Source of the DNA: an uncultured Mycobacterium sp.
Lineage (GTDB): Bacteria; Actinomycetota; Actinomycetes; Mycobacteriales; Mycobacteriaceae
DNA: 64,000 nt
Reading direction: 5' to 3'
NCBI GenBank assembly: GCA_900078375.1
Contig: FLQS01000009.1
Span: 62,001-126,000 of the forward strand
Part shown: positions 1-8,389 of the stretch, one piece after another
How the letters are laid out: every line of letters begins with the position of its first letter
How positions within the stretch are numbered: position 1 is the first letter of the stretch
Made by a program: the position numbers and the translations under genes
The notes under the pieces: generated by a model
Told to the model about the DNA's origin: nothing
Database searches by the model: none
What the model saw: only the letters and a program-made list of their open reading frames with translations

Positions 1-102
1 GCGGCGCTGTTTGTCTGGCAGCAGCGTGGCGCGCAGAATGTGCGCCACGTCGCACGACGGCATCGTCGAATCGATGACCATGCCCTCGATACCGGTCGCC
101 AT
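1..102 (-). CDS. 5' part of an unrecognised protein, cut by the window edge
   Basis: Thirty-four codons read without a stop from an ATG at 102 to the left edge, with the G/C-rich third positions expected of this genome. The start reads MATGIEGMVIDSTMPSCDVA; a second in-frame ATG seven codons in could be the true start. It follows the SDR at 178-915 on the same strand after a 75-bp gap, so it may be the last visible member of the minus-strand operon. Too little is present to name a family. Confidence 0.45.
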   Translation of the reverse strand, partial: MATGIEGMVIDSTMPSCDVAHILRATLLPDKQRR

Positions 103-177
103 GGCTCAATGCTGGGCGAGGAAGGCTGGGCGAGGAAGGGGCCGACGTCCCGAACGAGCGGGACCATCGACCCAGGC

Positions 178-915
178 TCAGGGGTGCCTGCTGGTCACTC
201 CCCCGTCGACGACCAGGTGCGAACCGGTGATGAACGACGCCTTCGGTGACATCAGGAACGCCACCGCCGCGGCGACCTCCTCGGGATTGCCCAGCCGGCC
301 CATCGGCGCGGCGGCCTCGAAACCCTGACGCACCTCGTCGATGTCCAGCGCGATCTGCAGCATCGGGGTGCGGATGAACCCGGGGCACACCGCGTTGACC
401 CGGATACCCTCCGGGCCCAACTGCGCTGCCATCGATCGGGTCAGTCCCAGCAGGCCGGCCTTGGAGGCGCAGTAGGCGGGGATGAACGGGTTGGCACTCA
501 GTCCCTCGATGCTGGAGATCCCGACGATGGCCGGTCCGGCGCCGGCCCGCGCGGCCTCGTGCAGGTGCGGCAGGATCAACTGCGCCAGCATCGCCTGCGC
601 CTTCAGGTTGACGTCGAGGACGGCGTCCCAGGACTCGGCGGTGTAGACCCCCACCGGCTCTGCAATGACCCGCCCGGCCGCATGCACCAGCCCGTCGATC
701 CCGTCCAGCGCCGCAGCGGCCGCGTCGACGGCCGCGCTCATCGCGTCGCCGTCGCAGACGTCGATCACCGCGTGAGGCATACCGAGACCCTCGGCGACAT
801 CGGCCACCGCGGGCGCGATGTCCCAGAGCGCGACGCGGCGGCCGTCGGCGACCAACGCTTCGGCCGACGCCCGGCCGATTCCCGATGCCGCTCCGGTGAC
901 GATGATTCCGCTCAT
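178..915 (-). CDS. SDR family oxidoreductase
   Basis: Classical short-chain dehydrogenase/reductase of 245 residues. The NAD(P)-binding glycine motif TGAASGIG is at residues 7-14, the catalytic serine at 134/135 and the YxxxK pair at Y148 and K152. The C-terminus carries the usual PGFIRTPM and ITGSHLVVDGG segments. It should oxidise or reduce a hydroxyl/keto group on a small or CoA-linked substrate; the substrate cannot be read from the sequence. The ATG at 915 overlaps the TGA of the upstream NTF2-like gene by 4 bp, which fixes the start and implies translational coupling. A longer in-frame reading to 1056 is rejected because it lies inside that neighbour. Confidence 0.9.
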   Translation of the reverse strand: MSGIIVTGAASGIGRASAEALVADGRRVALWDIAPAVADVAEGLGMPHAVIDVCDGDAMSAAVDAAAAALDGIDGLVHAAGRVIAEPVGVYTAESWDAVLDVNLKAQAMLAQLILPHLHEAARAGAGPAIVGISSIEGLSANPFIPAYCASKAGLLGLTRSMAAQLGPEGIRVNAVCPGFIRTPMLQIALDIDEVRQGFEAAAPMGRLGNPEEVAAAVAFLMSPKASFITGSHLVVDGGVTSRHP

Positions 916-1373
916 GCGCGATCCGCCTTCTCCTGCAACTCCGCCCGCCGCTGCGCGCTCGGCGGATTGTCGAACCAGAGGTTGTCTTCGCGCAGCCGCT
1001 TGCTGCGCCATCCGGTTTCGGTGCGGACCATAACGTGGTGGTAGTAGCCACCGCATGCGCTTGTCTCAGTCGCGCCGGGCAGCAGCATCGGGTTGTAGAA
1101 CATCGCCCGGACGGTCGCGGTGTCGCCGTCGATATCGGCTTCGATGTTGGTGACGAAGTGCTGGGTCATCGGCATCAGTGCCAACGAGCGCTCCAGCCAG
1201 CTGCAGACCTCCTCACGGTCCCCGGCCGGGCCGCCGACGGAGCTGTAATCGAGCTCGGCGTCGGCGGTGAACAACGACCGCAACAGGTCCCAGTCCTTGC
1301 TGTCGACCGCGCGGGCGTAGCGGTTGAGCACCGAGGCGATCTCGAGTTCGTCGCTGATCCGCTGGATGTCCAT
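912..1373 (-). CDS. SnoaL/NTF2-like family protein
   Basis: A protein of 153 residues with the NTF2-like cone fold typical of the SnoaL_4 group: an N-terminal helix (DELEIASVLNRYARAVDSKDW), the strand/helix pattern around LFTADAELDYSS, and a C-terminal GWRSKRLRED sheet. Related proteins act as small isomerases, dehydratases or dioxygenase beta-subunit-like partners in sterol and aromatic degradation. No catalytic residue can be assigned with confidence. It lies 3 bp after bfd and overlaps the SDR by 4 bp, so it is part of the same transcript. Confidence 0.85.
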   Translation of the reverse strand: MDIQRISDELEIASVLNRYARAVDSKDWDLLRSLFTADAELDYSSVGGPAGDREEVCSWLERSLALMPMTQHFVTNIEADIDGDTATVRAMFYNPMLLPGATETSACGGYYHHVMVRTETGWRSKRLREDNLWFDNPPSAQRRAELQEKADRA

Positions 1374-1376
1374 TGC

Positions 1377-1562
1377 TCAGTTCCCTTTCGCTTCGACGAT
1401 GGTCCCTGCCGCTTCGATGATGGCCCGCACCGTGCGCCGGCAGCGGCCGCATTCCGCCCCGGCACCGCAGACACTGGCAACCTGCTTGGTGGTGGTCGCT
1501 CCGGCCTCGACGGCGTCCGTCACCACCTGGCTCGTCACACCGTTGCACAGACAGACGAACAT
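1377..1562 (-). CDS. bfd: Bacterioferritin-associated ferredoxin-like [2Fe-2S] protein
   Basis: A 61-residue Bfd-type protein. The N-terminal MFVCLCNGVT motif supplies two cysteines (C4, C6), and a C-x2-C pair in ECGRC supplies the others, giving a four-cysteine [2Fe-2S] site; a further cysteine sits in SVCGAG. Bfd proteins bind bacterioferritin and pass electrons to release iron, but Bfd-like domains also serve as small electron carriers. No bacterioferritin gene is nearby. Because it sits between a FadD operon and an SDR, a dedicated redox role for this pathway is equally possible. Confidence 0.85.
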   Translation of the reverse strand: MFVCLCNGVTSQVVTDAVEAGATTTKQVASVCGAGAECGRCRRTVRAIIEAAGTIVEAKGN

Positions 1563-1571
1563 CGCTGGGAC

Positions 1572-2210
1572 TCAGGCGCTCTCGTCCATGCGCATGATGT
1601 GCTGCAACTGCCCGACAAAGACCGATGGGTAGGCCCCGATCCCGGTGCGGCCCATCCATTCCGCCGCGACATCGGGGTGGTCCACCCAGGCGATCGCGTC
1701 GGCTTCGTCGTCGAGTTCCTGCAGGATCATCAGTTCGTGCTCGTCGTCGAACGCCTGGAAGATCCGGACGGCTCGAACGCCGGCGGCGGCGAATCGGGGC
1801 AGGCCATTGTGGACACCTTCGATCAAGGCCGGCACATCCTCGATCGCGGCGATCGCCCCGACGATCACCCCCGGTGGGGTCCCCTCGGGCGGCTCGGTCA
1901 GGGTGACCTTGTCCACCGTCTCCCCCGCGAAGATGGCGGGGATGTCATCGAGCCCGACGGCGTCGAACCAGTTGAGGAAAGCCCGCGAACGCAGCACCTC
2001 GAGGATGGGCTCCTTGCTGCGCAGCGAGATCGTCACCATGACCCGGCCCGGATCCCGAGTGGAGGCATAGACGAGGACGTAGTGGGCCCCGAGGTCGACG
2101 AGCGCGGGCTTGCTGCGGCGCAGGACGGGCCACACCCGGCTCGGGTCCGCCACCCGGTAGTCCATGGCGAGGACGAGCGTGTGGGTCTGGCCCTCGGCCG
2201 TGCCGTCCAC
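1572..2210 (-). CDS. Conserved protein, possible dimeric alpha+beta barrel
   Basis: A 212-residue protein beginning with GTG at 2210. It contains two similar halves: strand/helix units around HTLVLAMDYRVADPSRVWP and ALIEGVHNGLPRFAAAGVRA, followed by strands such as RVMVTISLRSKE and HELMILQELDDEADAIAWV. That layout resembles duplicated antibiotic-monooxygenase or stress-responsive ferredoxin-like barrels, but I recognise no catalytic residues. An internal ATG at 2165 is a weaker start because it would remove the first predicted strand. Gaps of about 10 bp to its neighbours place it in the FadD operon. Function is unknown. Confidence 0.6.
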   Translation of the reverse strand: MDGTAEGQTHTLVLAMDYRVADPSRVWPVLRRSKPALVDLGAHYVLVYASTRDPGRVMVTISLRSKEPILEVLRSRAFLNWFDAVGLDDIPAIFAGETVDKVTLTEPPEGTPPGVIVGAIAAIEDVPALIEGVHNGLPRFAAAGVRAVRIFQAFDDEHELMILQELDDEADAIAWVDHPDVAAEWMGRTGIGAYPSVFVGQLQHIMRMDESA

Positions 2211-2221
2211 GCCGACGCCGT

Positions 2222-2524
2222 CTAGTCGCTGGCCGGCAGCGGTTTGGCGGTCTTCTGCTCCAGCGGGGTGGTGCCCACACTCAGGCTGCCCGCCCCGGCC
2301 TTGGTGACCAGGAGCTCGGCGCCGCTGGCGTCGACGTAGCGCTTGCCCATCACGGTGCCGTCGGAGAACCCGGGATCCAGTTGGGCCCCTTCGGTTTTCT
2401 CGGCGTCCAGCGGGATCATCGCGACACCCCCGGCGCGCAGGTCGTCGAGGCTGTCCGATGAACGGACGACGATCACCTGGGTGTCACAGACTTGGCTCTG
2501 CAGGCGGGTGCCGGTCTTGATCAT
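2222..2524 (-). CDS. Conserved 100-residue hypothetical protein
   Basis: Starts at ATG 2524 behind a strong ribosome-binding site (AGGAGG about 6 bases upstream). The central part, QVCDTQVIVVRSSDSLDDLR, then AGGVAMIP, looks like a small beta-rich domain, followed by YVDASGAELLVTKAGAGSLSVG and a basic tail. There is no signal peptide or membrane segment. I know similar short proteins next to acyl-CoA synthetases in actinobacteria but no established function. It lies 16 bp after fadD. A longer reading that begins inside fadD is rejected as an out-of-frame extension. Confidence 0.7.
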   Translation of the reverse strand: MIKTGTRLQSQVCDTQVIVVRSSDSLDDLRAGGVAMIPLDAEKTEGAQLDPGFSDGTVMGKRYVDASGAELLVTKAGAGSLSVGTTPLEQKTAKPLPASD

Positions 2525-2540
2525 AGTTGTCCTCCTGGGA

Positions 2541-4037
2541 TCACTGGGTTGGCGTCGGCGACTTGAGCTCGTCAGCCAGTTGGCGGCGCAGCACCTTGCC
2601 GGTCGGCGTGGTGGGCAGTTCGTGGCGGAACACCACCCGGTCGGGCGTGCGCGACCCGCGCAGCTGGGCGCGCACGTGTGCGCGCAAATCCTCCGGGTCC
2701 GGGGTGATGTGTGCGACGGGGACGACGACGGCGACCATGATCTGACCCCATTCGTCGTCCTCGACACCGACGACGGCGACATCGCGCACGTGCGGATGTT
2801 CGACAAGCACGTCCTCGACTTCCGCCGGGGCGATGTTCTCCCCGCCGCGGATGATCGTGTCGTCGGAACGCCCACCGATGAAGAGGTATCCGTCGGCATC
2901 CAGGTAGGCGACATCCTTGGTCGGGAACCAGCCTTCGGCGTCGAGCACCGAGCCGGTTTCGGCGTAGCGGCCCGACACCTGATCACCGCGGACGAACAGC
3001 TCACCGACCTCCTCGGGCCCCAGGACCGTGCCGTCGTCGGCCCGGATCTGGACCTCGATGCCAGGAACGGGCTGTCCGACCGAGCCGAGCCGTCTGCGAG
3101 CGGACTCGTCGGCGGCCTGGTGTGCCTCTCGGTGGTCCTCCGGGGTGAGAACCGCGATGGTGGAACTGGTTTCGGTCAGGCCATAGGCGTTGACGAAGCC
3201 GACCTCGGGCAGCAGTGCAAGCGCCTTACGCACCAGGGGCAGCGCGACTTTGGAGCCGCCGTAGGCGAGGGTGCGCAGCGCGGGCAGTGGGGTCGGATTG
3301 GTCTCCAGCTCGGTGATGATGCGATCGAGCATGGTGGGCACCACGGTCGCGCTGGTGACCGACTCGGCGGAGGCCAGCCGGATCCACGCCTGCGGATCGA
3401 ACTTGCGCAGGTACACCATTTTCCGGCCGGCGTACAGATTCGACAGCGCCGCACCGACACCGGCGATGTGGTAGGGCGGCACGCAGATCAACGCGGCGTC
3501 CCCCGGCTCGGCGGAGGCGAACTCCACGGTGCCGGTCACATAGCTGGTTAGGTTGTTGTGGGTCAGCTCAACGGCTTTGGGTCGTGATGTGGTGCCCGAG
3601 GTGAACAGCACCACCGCCACGTCGTCGGGGTCGGGGAATTCGGCAGCCGGCTCGGCCGTCGCTGCGGCGGTCAGGAATTCCTGCGACTCCAGTCGCGCTG
3701 CGCCCAAACCCGCCACCACGTCGGCGTATTCGGCATCGAAGACGATCAGCGGCTCGGGCAGCCGCTCGATCAGTTCGGCCAGCGCCTCACCGGAGAGCCG
3801 GTAGTTGAGCGGCGTGAACGCTCGCGCGGCACGGGCGGAGGCGAAGACCAGCAGCGGCAACATGGCACCGCCGAGGCCGACATACACAACACTGCCTGCA
3901 CCGGAGGCGGCGATGACTCCTGCCCCACCATCGGCCAGGGTGTTGAGCTCGCCCACGGTCAGGCGCTGGTCGTCGGTGACCACCCCGACCCGTTCGGAGT
4001 CGGAGGCCGCCATCTCCAACAACAGTGCCACGCTCAT
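2541..4037 (-). CDS. Class I adenylate-forming acyl-CoA synthetase (FadD family)
   Basis: ATP/CoA-dependent acid:CoA ligase of 498 residues, normal length for the family. The AMP-binding P-loop LFTSGTTSRPKA, the YGLTETSS motif, the hinge region around FIGGRSDDTIIRGGENI and the C-terminal PTTPTGKVLRRQL lysine motif are all present, so both half-reactions should work. It would activate a carboxylic acid for beta-oxidation. The acid is unknown. It follows two Mce-associated genes by 27 bp and leads into small redox and isomerase-like genes, which suggests uptake, activation and processing of one hydrophobic substrate. Confidence 0.9.
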   Translation of the reverse strand: MSVALLLEMAASDSERVGVVTDDQRLTVGELNTLADGGAGVIAASGAGSVVYVGLGGAMLPLLVFASARAARAFTPLNYRLSGEALAELIERLPEPLIVFDAEYADVVAGLGAARLESQEFLTAAATAEPAAEFPDPDDVAVVLFTSGTTSRPKAVELTHNNLTSYVTGTVEFASAEPGDAALICVPPYHIAGVGAALSNLYAGRKMVYLRKFDPQAWIRLASAESVTSATVVPTMLDRIITELETNPTPLPALRTLAYGGSKVALPLVRKALALLPEVGFVNAYGLTETSSTIAVLTPEDHREAHQAADESARRRLGSVGQPVPGIEVQIRADDGTVLGPEEVGELFVRGDQVSGRYAETGSVLDAEGWFPTKDVAYLDADGYLFIGGRSDDTIIRGGENIAPAEVEDVLVEHPHVRDVAVVGVEDDEWGQIMVAVVVPVAHITPDPEDLRAHVRAQLRGSRTPDRVVFRHELPTTPTGKVLRRQLADELKSPTPTQ

Positions 4038-4064
4038 CGATTGACCTCTCCTGCCGCCGTGTGC

Positions 4065-4778
4065 CTAAACCGGGTTGAATTCCGAGATCAGCCAACGACC
4101 GTCGGTGTTGGTCAGCTTCACCACCACGCTGCTGGTTGCCAGCGCCGGGTCGGGACGGTCCTTGCTGGTTGTCACCTGATTGACGAACACCAGCACGACC
4201 GCGCTGTCGGCGCGCAATTCCGAGACCGCCGCGCGCGCGACGGTCGCCTCGGTCTTGACGCCCTTCTGCCGGGCCGCCGGAGCCACGATCTGGTCGGTGA
4301 ATTGGCTGTAGTACTTGAGGAATTCACCGGTGAGGTGAGACTTCGCGTTGGCCAGATCCTTGTCGAGTGTTTCCGGCGCGTAGGACAACAGCGCAACCGT
4401 GCCGTCGCGGGCCGCGCCAGCGACCTGCTTCTGCCGGTCCTGGATCTGCTTGTCGACGGAAGCGGTGGTAAAGAGGCTGAGGCCGAAGGCTTTTTGATCC
4501 GGGCGGTAGATCCACCAGTAGACCGACGCTGCGCCGGCGGCCGATCCCACCAGCAGGACGGCGAGCACCACGATGGCGACCAAGCGCGCTACCGAGCGCT
4601 GCTTGACCGGTTCGCCCGGGATTTCGGCCTCGTCAACCTCTACGGTGTCACCAGGCTCGTCGCCGTCGACCGCCTTTTCGAGGTCGACCTTGTCGGCCTC
4701 CGTGGCGTCGATTTCCGTCGCGTTGCTCTCGATGATTTCGGCCTCGGTTGCGTCGGCGTCTTTGTTTTCACTGCTCAT
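4065..4778 (-). CDS. Mce-associated membrane protein
   Basis: A 237-residue protein with an acidic, disordered N-terminus (about residues 1-58, rich in D, E, A and T), a single transmembrane helix (about 66-90, RLVAIVVLAVLLVGSAAGAA), and an extracytoplasmic domain with the DGTVALLSYAPETLDKDL element typical of Mce-associated proteins. Such proteins (Mam/Omam) assist mammalian-cell-entry lipid importers in mycobacteria. No mce genes are in the window, so this is an orphan copy. The ATG overlaps the stop of the preceding paralogue by 4 bp. Confidence 0.85.
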   Translation of the reverse strand: MSSENKDADATEAEIIESNATEIDATEADKVDLEKAVDGDEPGDTVEVDEAEIPGEPVKQRSVARLVAIVVLAVLLVGSAAGAASVYWWIYRPDQKAFGLSLFTTASVDKQIQDRQKQVAGAARDGTVALLSYAPETLDKDLANAKSHLTGEFLKYYSQFTDQIVAPAARQKGVKTEATVARAAVSELRADSAVVLVFVNQVTTSKDRPDPALATSSVVVKLTNTDGRWLISEFNPV

Positions 4779-5473
4779 GGCACGAACTCCACATTCGACA
4801 TCTTGTATTTGTCCCCGTCGCGCGCCACCGTGACGCTCATCCGCCAGGCGCGTGGATCCTGGTGGGCCCCATTAGAATTGGTCACTGTCGAGGACGCCGC
4901 CAGTAGCACCACCCCGGTGTCGCCGCCATCCTTCTCCAGCGCGGCCGACTTGATCGTCCCGACGGTCACCGCCTTGGACTGCTGAGCGGTCTTCACGAAA
5001 TCGTCGGCACCCCTGGTGAAATCGTCCTTGAAGCTGCCGGTTGACAAGTCGATCACGTGCTGGACGTCGTCCTTGGCCCGGTTGTAGTCGATCGACAGCA
5101 GCGCCGTCACGCCGACACGCGCGGCGTCGATGAGCTGGTCCTGGTGCGCCCGTTGCGCCGCGACTTTCTGGTGCGCCACGATCATCAGCCCCGTCACCAC
5201 CAGTGATCCGATGGCCACGATCACGACGACGGCCACCCCGACCGTCACCAGGCCTATCCGCGACCACCACCCGCGGGGGTCCAGCTCGACGTCCTCGGCG
5301 TCGCCGGCGAGGTCGATGTCCTCGGTGAGCTCTACCGCCTCGGTAGCCGGCGCCGAACCACGCAGCCGTGCCGCGGTGGCCTTGGCACGGGCGGCTTCGG
5401 CCTCGGCTTCGGCCTCGGCCGCCTCAGCCTCGGCGAGCTCGGCCAATACCTCTGCGTCTACGTCAGCAGCCAT
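4775..5473 (-). CDS. Mce-associated membrane protein
   Basis: A 232-residue paralogue of the next gene. The N-terminus is an alanine/glutamate-rich, probably coiled or disordered segment (ELAEAEAAEAEAEAEAARAK). One transmembrane helix follows (about residues 78-103), then the conserved VGVTALLSIDYNRAKDDVQ region. ATG 5473 is preferred over an in-frame GTG at 5482; neither has a clear ribosome-binding site. It is the first gene after a 250-bp intergenic region and probably heads the operon that runs to the left edge. Confidence 0.85.
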   Translation of the reverse strand: MAADVDAEVLAELAEAEAAEAEAEAEAARAKATAARLRGSAPATEAVELTEDIDLAGDAEDVELDPRGWWSRIGLVTVGVAVVVIVAIGSLVVTGLMIVAHQKVAAQRAHQDQLIDAARVGVTALLSIDYNRAKDDVQHVIDLSTGSFKDDFTRGADDFVKTAQQSKAVTVGTIKSAALEKDGGDTGVVLLAASSTVTNSNGAHQDPRAWRMSVTVARDGDKYKMSNVEFVP

Positions 5474-5624
5474 GGCACTCACGCATGTCGTTCGCGTTCG
5501 GCAGGCGACGCACTACAACGTCTAGGCGTCGCATGTCGAACTCCTCTCTGGTCCAAACATCCCGCCAGCGTACGGGCGGGGGCTGAGTCGTCCGTCACAT
5601 GCACGGCCAAGGCGCGATATCTGG

Positions 5625-5641
5625 CGAGAATGAGATTATCA
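5625..5641. promoter_or_regulatory. Weak TGAGAA-N5-TTCTCA-like site
   Basis: CGAGAA-TGAGA-TTATCA matches 10 of 12 arm positions of the palindrome seen intact at 8390 and 60105. It lies about 150 bp upstream of the Mce-associated operon. It overlaps a second dyad, TTATC-N7-GATAA (5636-5652). Either may be chance. Confidence 0.25.
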
Positions 5642-5703
5642 CCAGGCGATAAGCTGCTCGGTCGCACTGGTGTCATACCCGCGTAGATTCCGCCATCATG
5701 GTG

Positions 5704-5720
5704 CGGAAATGATATTTCCG
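5704..5720. promoter_or_regulatory. Perfect 17-bp palindrome behind fadD3-like gene
   Basis: CGGAAAT-GAT-ATTTCCG is a perfect 7-3-7 inverted repeat 5 bp beyond the stop codon of the fadD3-like gene. Just upstream is a second dyad, TTCCGC-N9-GCGGAA (5688-5708), which shares the GCGGAA arm, so two alternative hairpins or operators overlap. No T-tract follows, so an operator for the downstream Mce-associated operon is as likely as a terminator. The rest of the 5474-5725 interval shows nothing else I can support. Confidence 0.4.
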
Positions 5721-5725
5721 GCAAT

Positions 5726-7183
5726 TCAGCGCAACTGGTCCTTCATCACCTTGCCCGTTGCATTCAGCGGCAACGCGGCGACGAACACCACGACCCTGGG
5801 CACCTTGAATCCGGCCATCCGGTCCTTGCTCCAGCTGATCAGCTCCTCGGCCGAGACGTCGGCAGTGCCACGCTCGGAACCCTTGAGCACCACGAATGCC
5901 TTACCTACCTGACCGAGCCGTTCGTCGGGCACGCCGATCACCGCCGCCTGCGCAACGGCGGGATGCTCCATCAGGAAGCCTTCGATCTCGGCGGGGTAGG
6001 CGTTGAACCCACCGACGATGAACATGTCCTTCTTCCGGCCGACGATCTTCAGCCGCCCGGACTCGGTGAAGCTGCCGAGGTCACCGGTGTGTAGCCAGCC
6101 GTCGGCATCGATCGCCTCGGCCGTACCGGCCGGGTCGTCGAAGTAACCCTGCATCACGCTGTAACCGCGCACCAGCACTTCGGCGTCCTCGGCGATGCGC
6201 ACCTCGACCCCATCACAGGGCAAGCCGGCCGTGGTGGCGACATCTTCGAACGAATCGCCGGGCCGCGACAGCGTCGCCGTGCCCGCCTCGGTCAAGCCGT
6301 ACCCGGTGGCCAGCGTCTGGAACGGCAGCTCTTCGTGCACCCGCCGGATGAGTTCGACCGGGATGTCGGCGGCACCGGTCACCCCGGCGCGCAGCGTCGC
6401 CAGCTTGGTCTTGTCCGGCACCGCCAGCAGCGAGTGATACAGCGTCGGCGGGCCCGGCAGCATGGTGATCCGCTCGACGGCGATCAGGTCGACGACGCGG
6501 TCGGCGTCGAACACCGGGACCGGTAGCACGGTCGCGCCACGGATGAACGACGCGAGACACCCGGCCTTGTAGCCGAAGGTGTGGAAGAACGGATTCACGA
6601 TCAGGTAGCGGTCGCCGCGGCGAAGGTCGGCCAGGTCGCACCACTCGGCATACATCCGCAAGTTCTGCAGATGGTTCATCATCACGCCCTTGGGCCGGCC
6701 GGTGGTGCCCGAGGTGTAGATGATGTCGGCGATATCGGTTCCGCTCACGGCTCGCTCGAACGGACGGCCCGCCTCCAGGAACCCGGACTTCAGATCGATC
6801 GCGGGCACACCGGGCGGAGTCACGAAATCCTGTCCCAGGAAGCCCTTCTCGATCAGCACCGCCTTGGCACCGCTGCGGGTGATGATGTCGGCGGCCTCGG
6901 CCTGCTTGTAGCGCGTGCTGACCGGGACCACAATGCCACCGGCAGTGAGCACACCGAAGGCCGCGATCATCCAGTACGCGGAGTTGGGTGCCCAGATCGC
7001 GACCCGGTCGCCCTTGTCGACGCCCAGCTCCGCGAATGCGCCTGCCGCACAACGCACCCGCTGCGCGACCTCGCCGAACGTGAGACGCAGCGGACCGTCG
7101 ACGACTGCTTCAGAGTCGCCGAATCGGTCCGCCGCGCTCAGGACCATCTCGGGGATGGTCTCCCAATTACTTGCTGGTGTCAC
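5726..7183 (-). CDS. Acyl-CoA synthetase, FadD3-like
   Basis: A 485-residue adenylate-forming ligase. The P-loop IIYTSGTTGRPKGV, the YGLTEAGTAT motif, DGWLHTGDLG, the hinge GRKKDMFIVGGFNAYPAE and the terminal LPLNATGKVMKDQL lysine motif are all present. The order and wording of motifs such as NPFFHTFGYKAGCLA and LPGPPTLYHSLL closely resemble mycobacterial FadD3, which activates the steroid-derived HIP acid. I infer a paralogue for a bulky or cyclic acid, not necessarily HIP: the other CD-ring genes are absent. It overlaps the upstream amidohydrolase by 4 bp. Confidence 0.85.
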   Translation of the reverse strand: MTPASNWETIPEMVLSAADRFGDSEAVVDGPLRLTFGEVAQRVRCAAGAFAELGVDKGDRVAIWAPNSAYWMIAAFGVLTAGGIVVPVSTRYKQAEAADIITRSGAKAVLIEKGFLGQDFVTPPGVPAIDLKSGFLEAGRPFERAVSGTDIADIIYTSGTTGRPKGVMMNHLQNLRMYAEWCDLADLRRGDRYLIVNPFFHTFGYKAGCLASFIRGATVLPVPVFDADRVVDLIAVERITMLPGPPTLYHSLLAVPDKTKLATLRAGVTGAADIPVELIRRVHEELPFQTLATGYGLTEAGTATLSRPGDSFEDVATTAGLPCDGVEVRIAEDAEVLVRGYSVMQGYFDDPAGTAEAIDADGWLHTGDLGSFTESGRLKIVGRKKDMFIVGGFNAYPAEIEGFLMEHPAVAQAAVIGVPDERLGQVGKAFVVLKGSERGTADVSAEELISWSKDRMAGFKVPRVVVFVAALPLNATGKVMKDQLR

Positions 7184-8370
7184 ACCGTGACGAGGCGAGA
7201 CAGGTTACCGCCCATGATCTTTGCCTGGTCATCGACAGACAGATGCTCCAGCGCCGTCACATAGTGGGTCGGCTCGGCCAGCCCCTCCGGGTGCGGCCAG
7301 TCCGAGCCGTACAGCACCTGCTCCACACCGATCAGGTTGATCAACTGGTCGATGCCCTCTTCGTAGAACGGGCTGACGTAGATGCGGTTCTTGATCTCCT
7401 CGATCGGGTTGCCCAGGAAGGCTTCCGGCGCCTTCTTCCACACCTCGGCCATGGAGTCCAGCAGCGGGAACATCCACTTCGAGCCGGCCTCGACGATGCC
7501 CACCTTCAGCTTAGGGTGACGGAACAGCGCACCGTGGATCACCCACGACGCCACCGCGTCCTGGATGGGTCGCCACTCGTTGAGGATGCCCATCGCGTTG
7601 GTCTGGAACGGCAGCATCTCCGTCACCGAGCCGTCCCACTCGGACGTGTAGCGCGAGTAGCCGCTGTCCGAGGAGTGCATGCCGACGAAGACGTCGTGGT
7701 GCACGACGCGCTCCCAGAACGGGTCGAACTCCGGCAGCGCGAACGATCGCGGGCCGCGGAAACCGGGCACCGGTGCGGGGCGGATCAGGATCGCGCGGGC
7801 ACCGCGCTTGACGCACCACTCGAGCTCCTCGATCGCCTTCTCGACGATCGGCAGCGTGATCACCGGAGTGGTGAAGATGCGGTTCTGGTAGTTGAATCCC
7901 CACACCTCGTCGAGCCACTGGTTGAGCGCGTGGATGACGACGTGGATGGCGACCGGATCGTCGGCGAGACGCTCCTCGATGAGGCTGGCCAGCGTCGGGA
8001 ACATCAGCGAGCGGTCGATGCCGAGCTCGTTCATCACCTCGAGGCGCGGTCCGGGCTCGAAGAAGGCCGGGATGGCGCGCATCGGCTCGCCGAACAGTTC
8101 GCGCTTGCTCTTGCCGTCGGGGTTGCCGAACTTGAAGTATTCCTCCCACGCGCCAGGCTTGGCGACGACCGAGAACGTCGGGTTCGGGATGTAATTGCTG
8201 ATCTGGCCCCGCAGCGCAATCTTGGTGCGGCCGTTGACCTCGACGTATTGGACGAGGTCCTTGTACTCCTTGGGGAGGTACTTGGTCATCGCCTCCGGCG
8301 GCTCATAGAGGTGGTTGTCCGCGTCAAAAATGGGAAACGGGACGTCGACCCGATGCGACAGTTGACCCAT
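7180..8370 (-). CDS. Amidohydrolase-2 family TIM-barrel protein
   Basis: A 396-residue member of the amidohydrolase-2 family, which includes 2-amino-3-carboxymuconate semialdehyde and gamma-resorcylate decarboxylases. The start motif is FDADNHLYEPP, where the second family histidine is kept but the first metal position is D/N-like. Later ligand segments include VGMHSSDSG, GIVEAGSKWMFP and the terminal VLYGSDWPHPEG with the conserved aspartate. It could be a C-C hydrolase or decarboxylase. Its 4-bp overlap with the FadD3-like ligase suggests that its product is the acid that is activated. Confidence 0.85.
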   Translation of the reverse strand: MGQLSHRVDVPFPIFDADNHLYEPPEAMTKYLPKEYKDLVQYVEVNGRTKIALRGQISNYIPNPTFSVVAKPGAWEEYFKFGNPDGKSKRELFGEPMRAIPAFFEPGPRLEVMNELGIDRSLMFPTLASLIEERLADDPVAIHVVIHALNQWLDEVWGFNYQNRIFTTPVITLPIVEKAIEELEWCVKRGARAILIRPAPVPGFRGPRSFALPEFDPFWERVVHHDVFVGMHSSDSGYSRYTSEWDGSVTEMLPFQTNAMGILNEWRPIQDAVASWVIHGALFRHPKLKVGIVEAGSKWMFPLLDSMAEVWKKAPEAFLGNPIEEIKNRIYVSPFYEEGIDQLINLIGVEQVLYGSDWPHPEGLAEPTHYVTALEHLSVDDQAKIMGGNLSRLVTV

Positions 8371-8389
8371 GAAATCCTCCTTATGGTCG

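Noticed and set aside
1035..2225. A 396-codon open frame on the plus strand, and similar long frames at 7171-8439, 8501-9577, 36160-37539 and 58024-59295.
   Set aside because: Each lies opposite a well-recognised minus-strand gene, has no recognisable domain, and shows the R/H/D/G-rich composition that high-GC antisense frames produce.
2222..3004. A longer 260-residue minus-strand frame ending at the same stop as the 100-residue protein.
   Set aside because: Its first 160 codons are the fadD gene read in another frame, and a strong ribosome-binding site marks ATG 2524 as the start.
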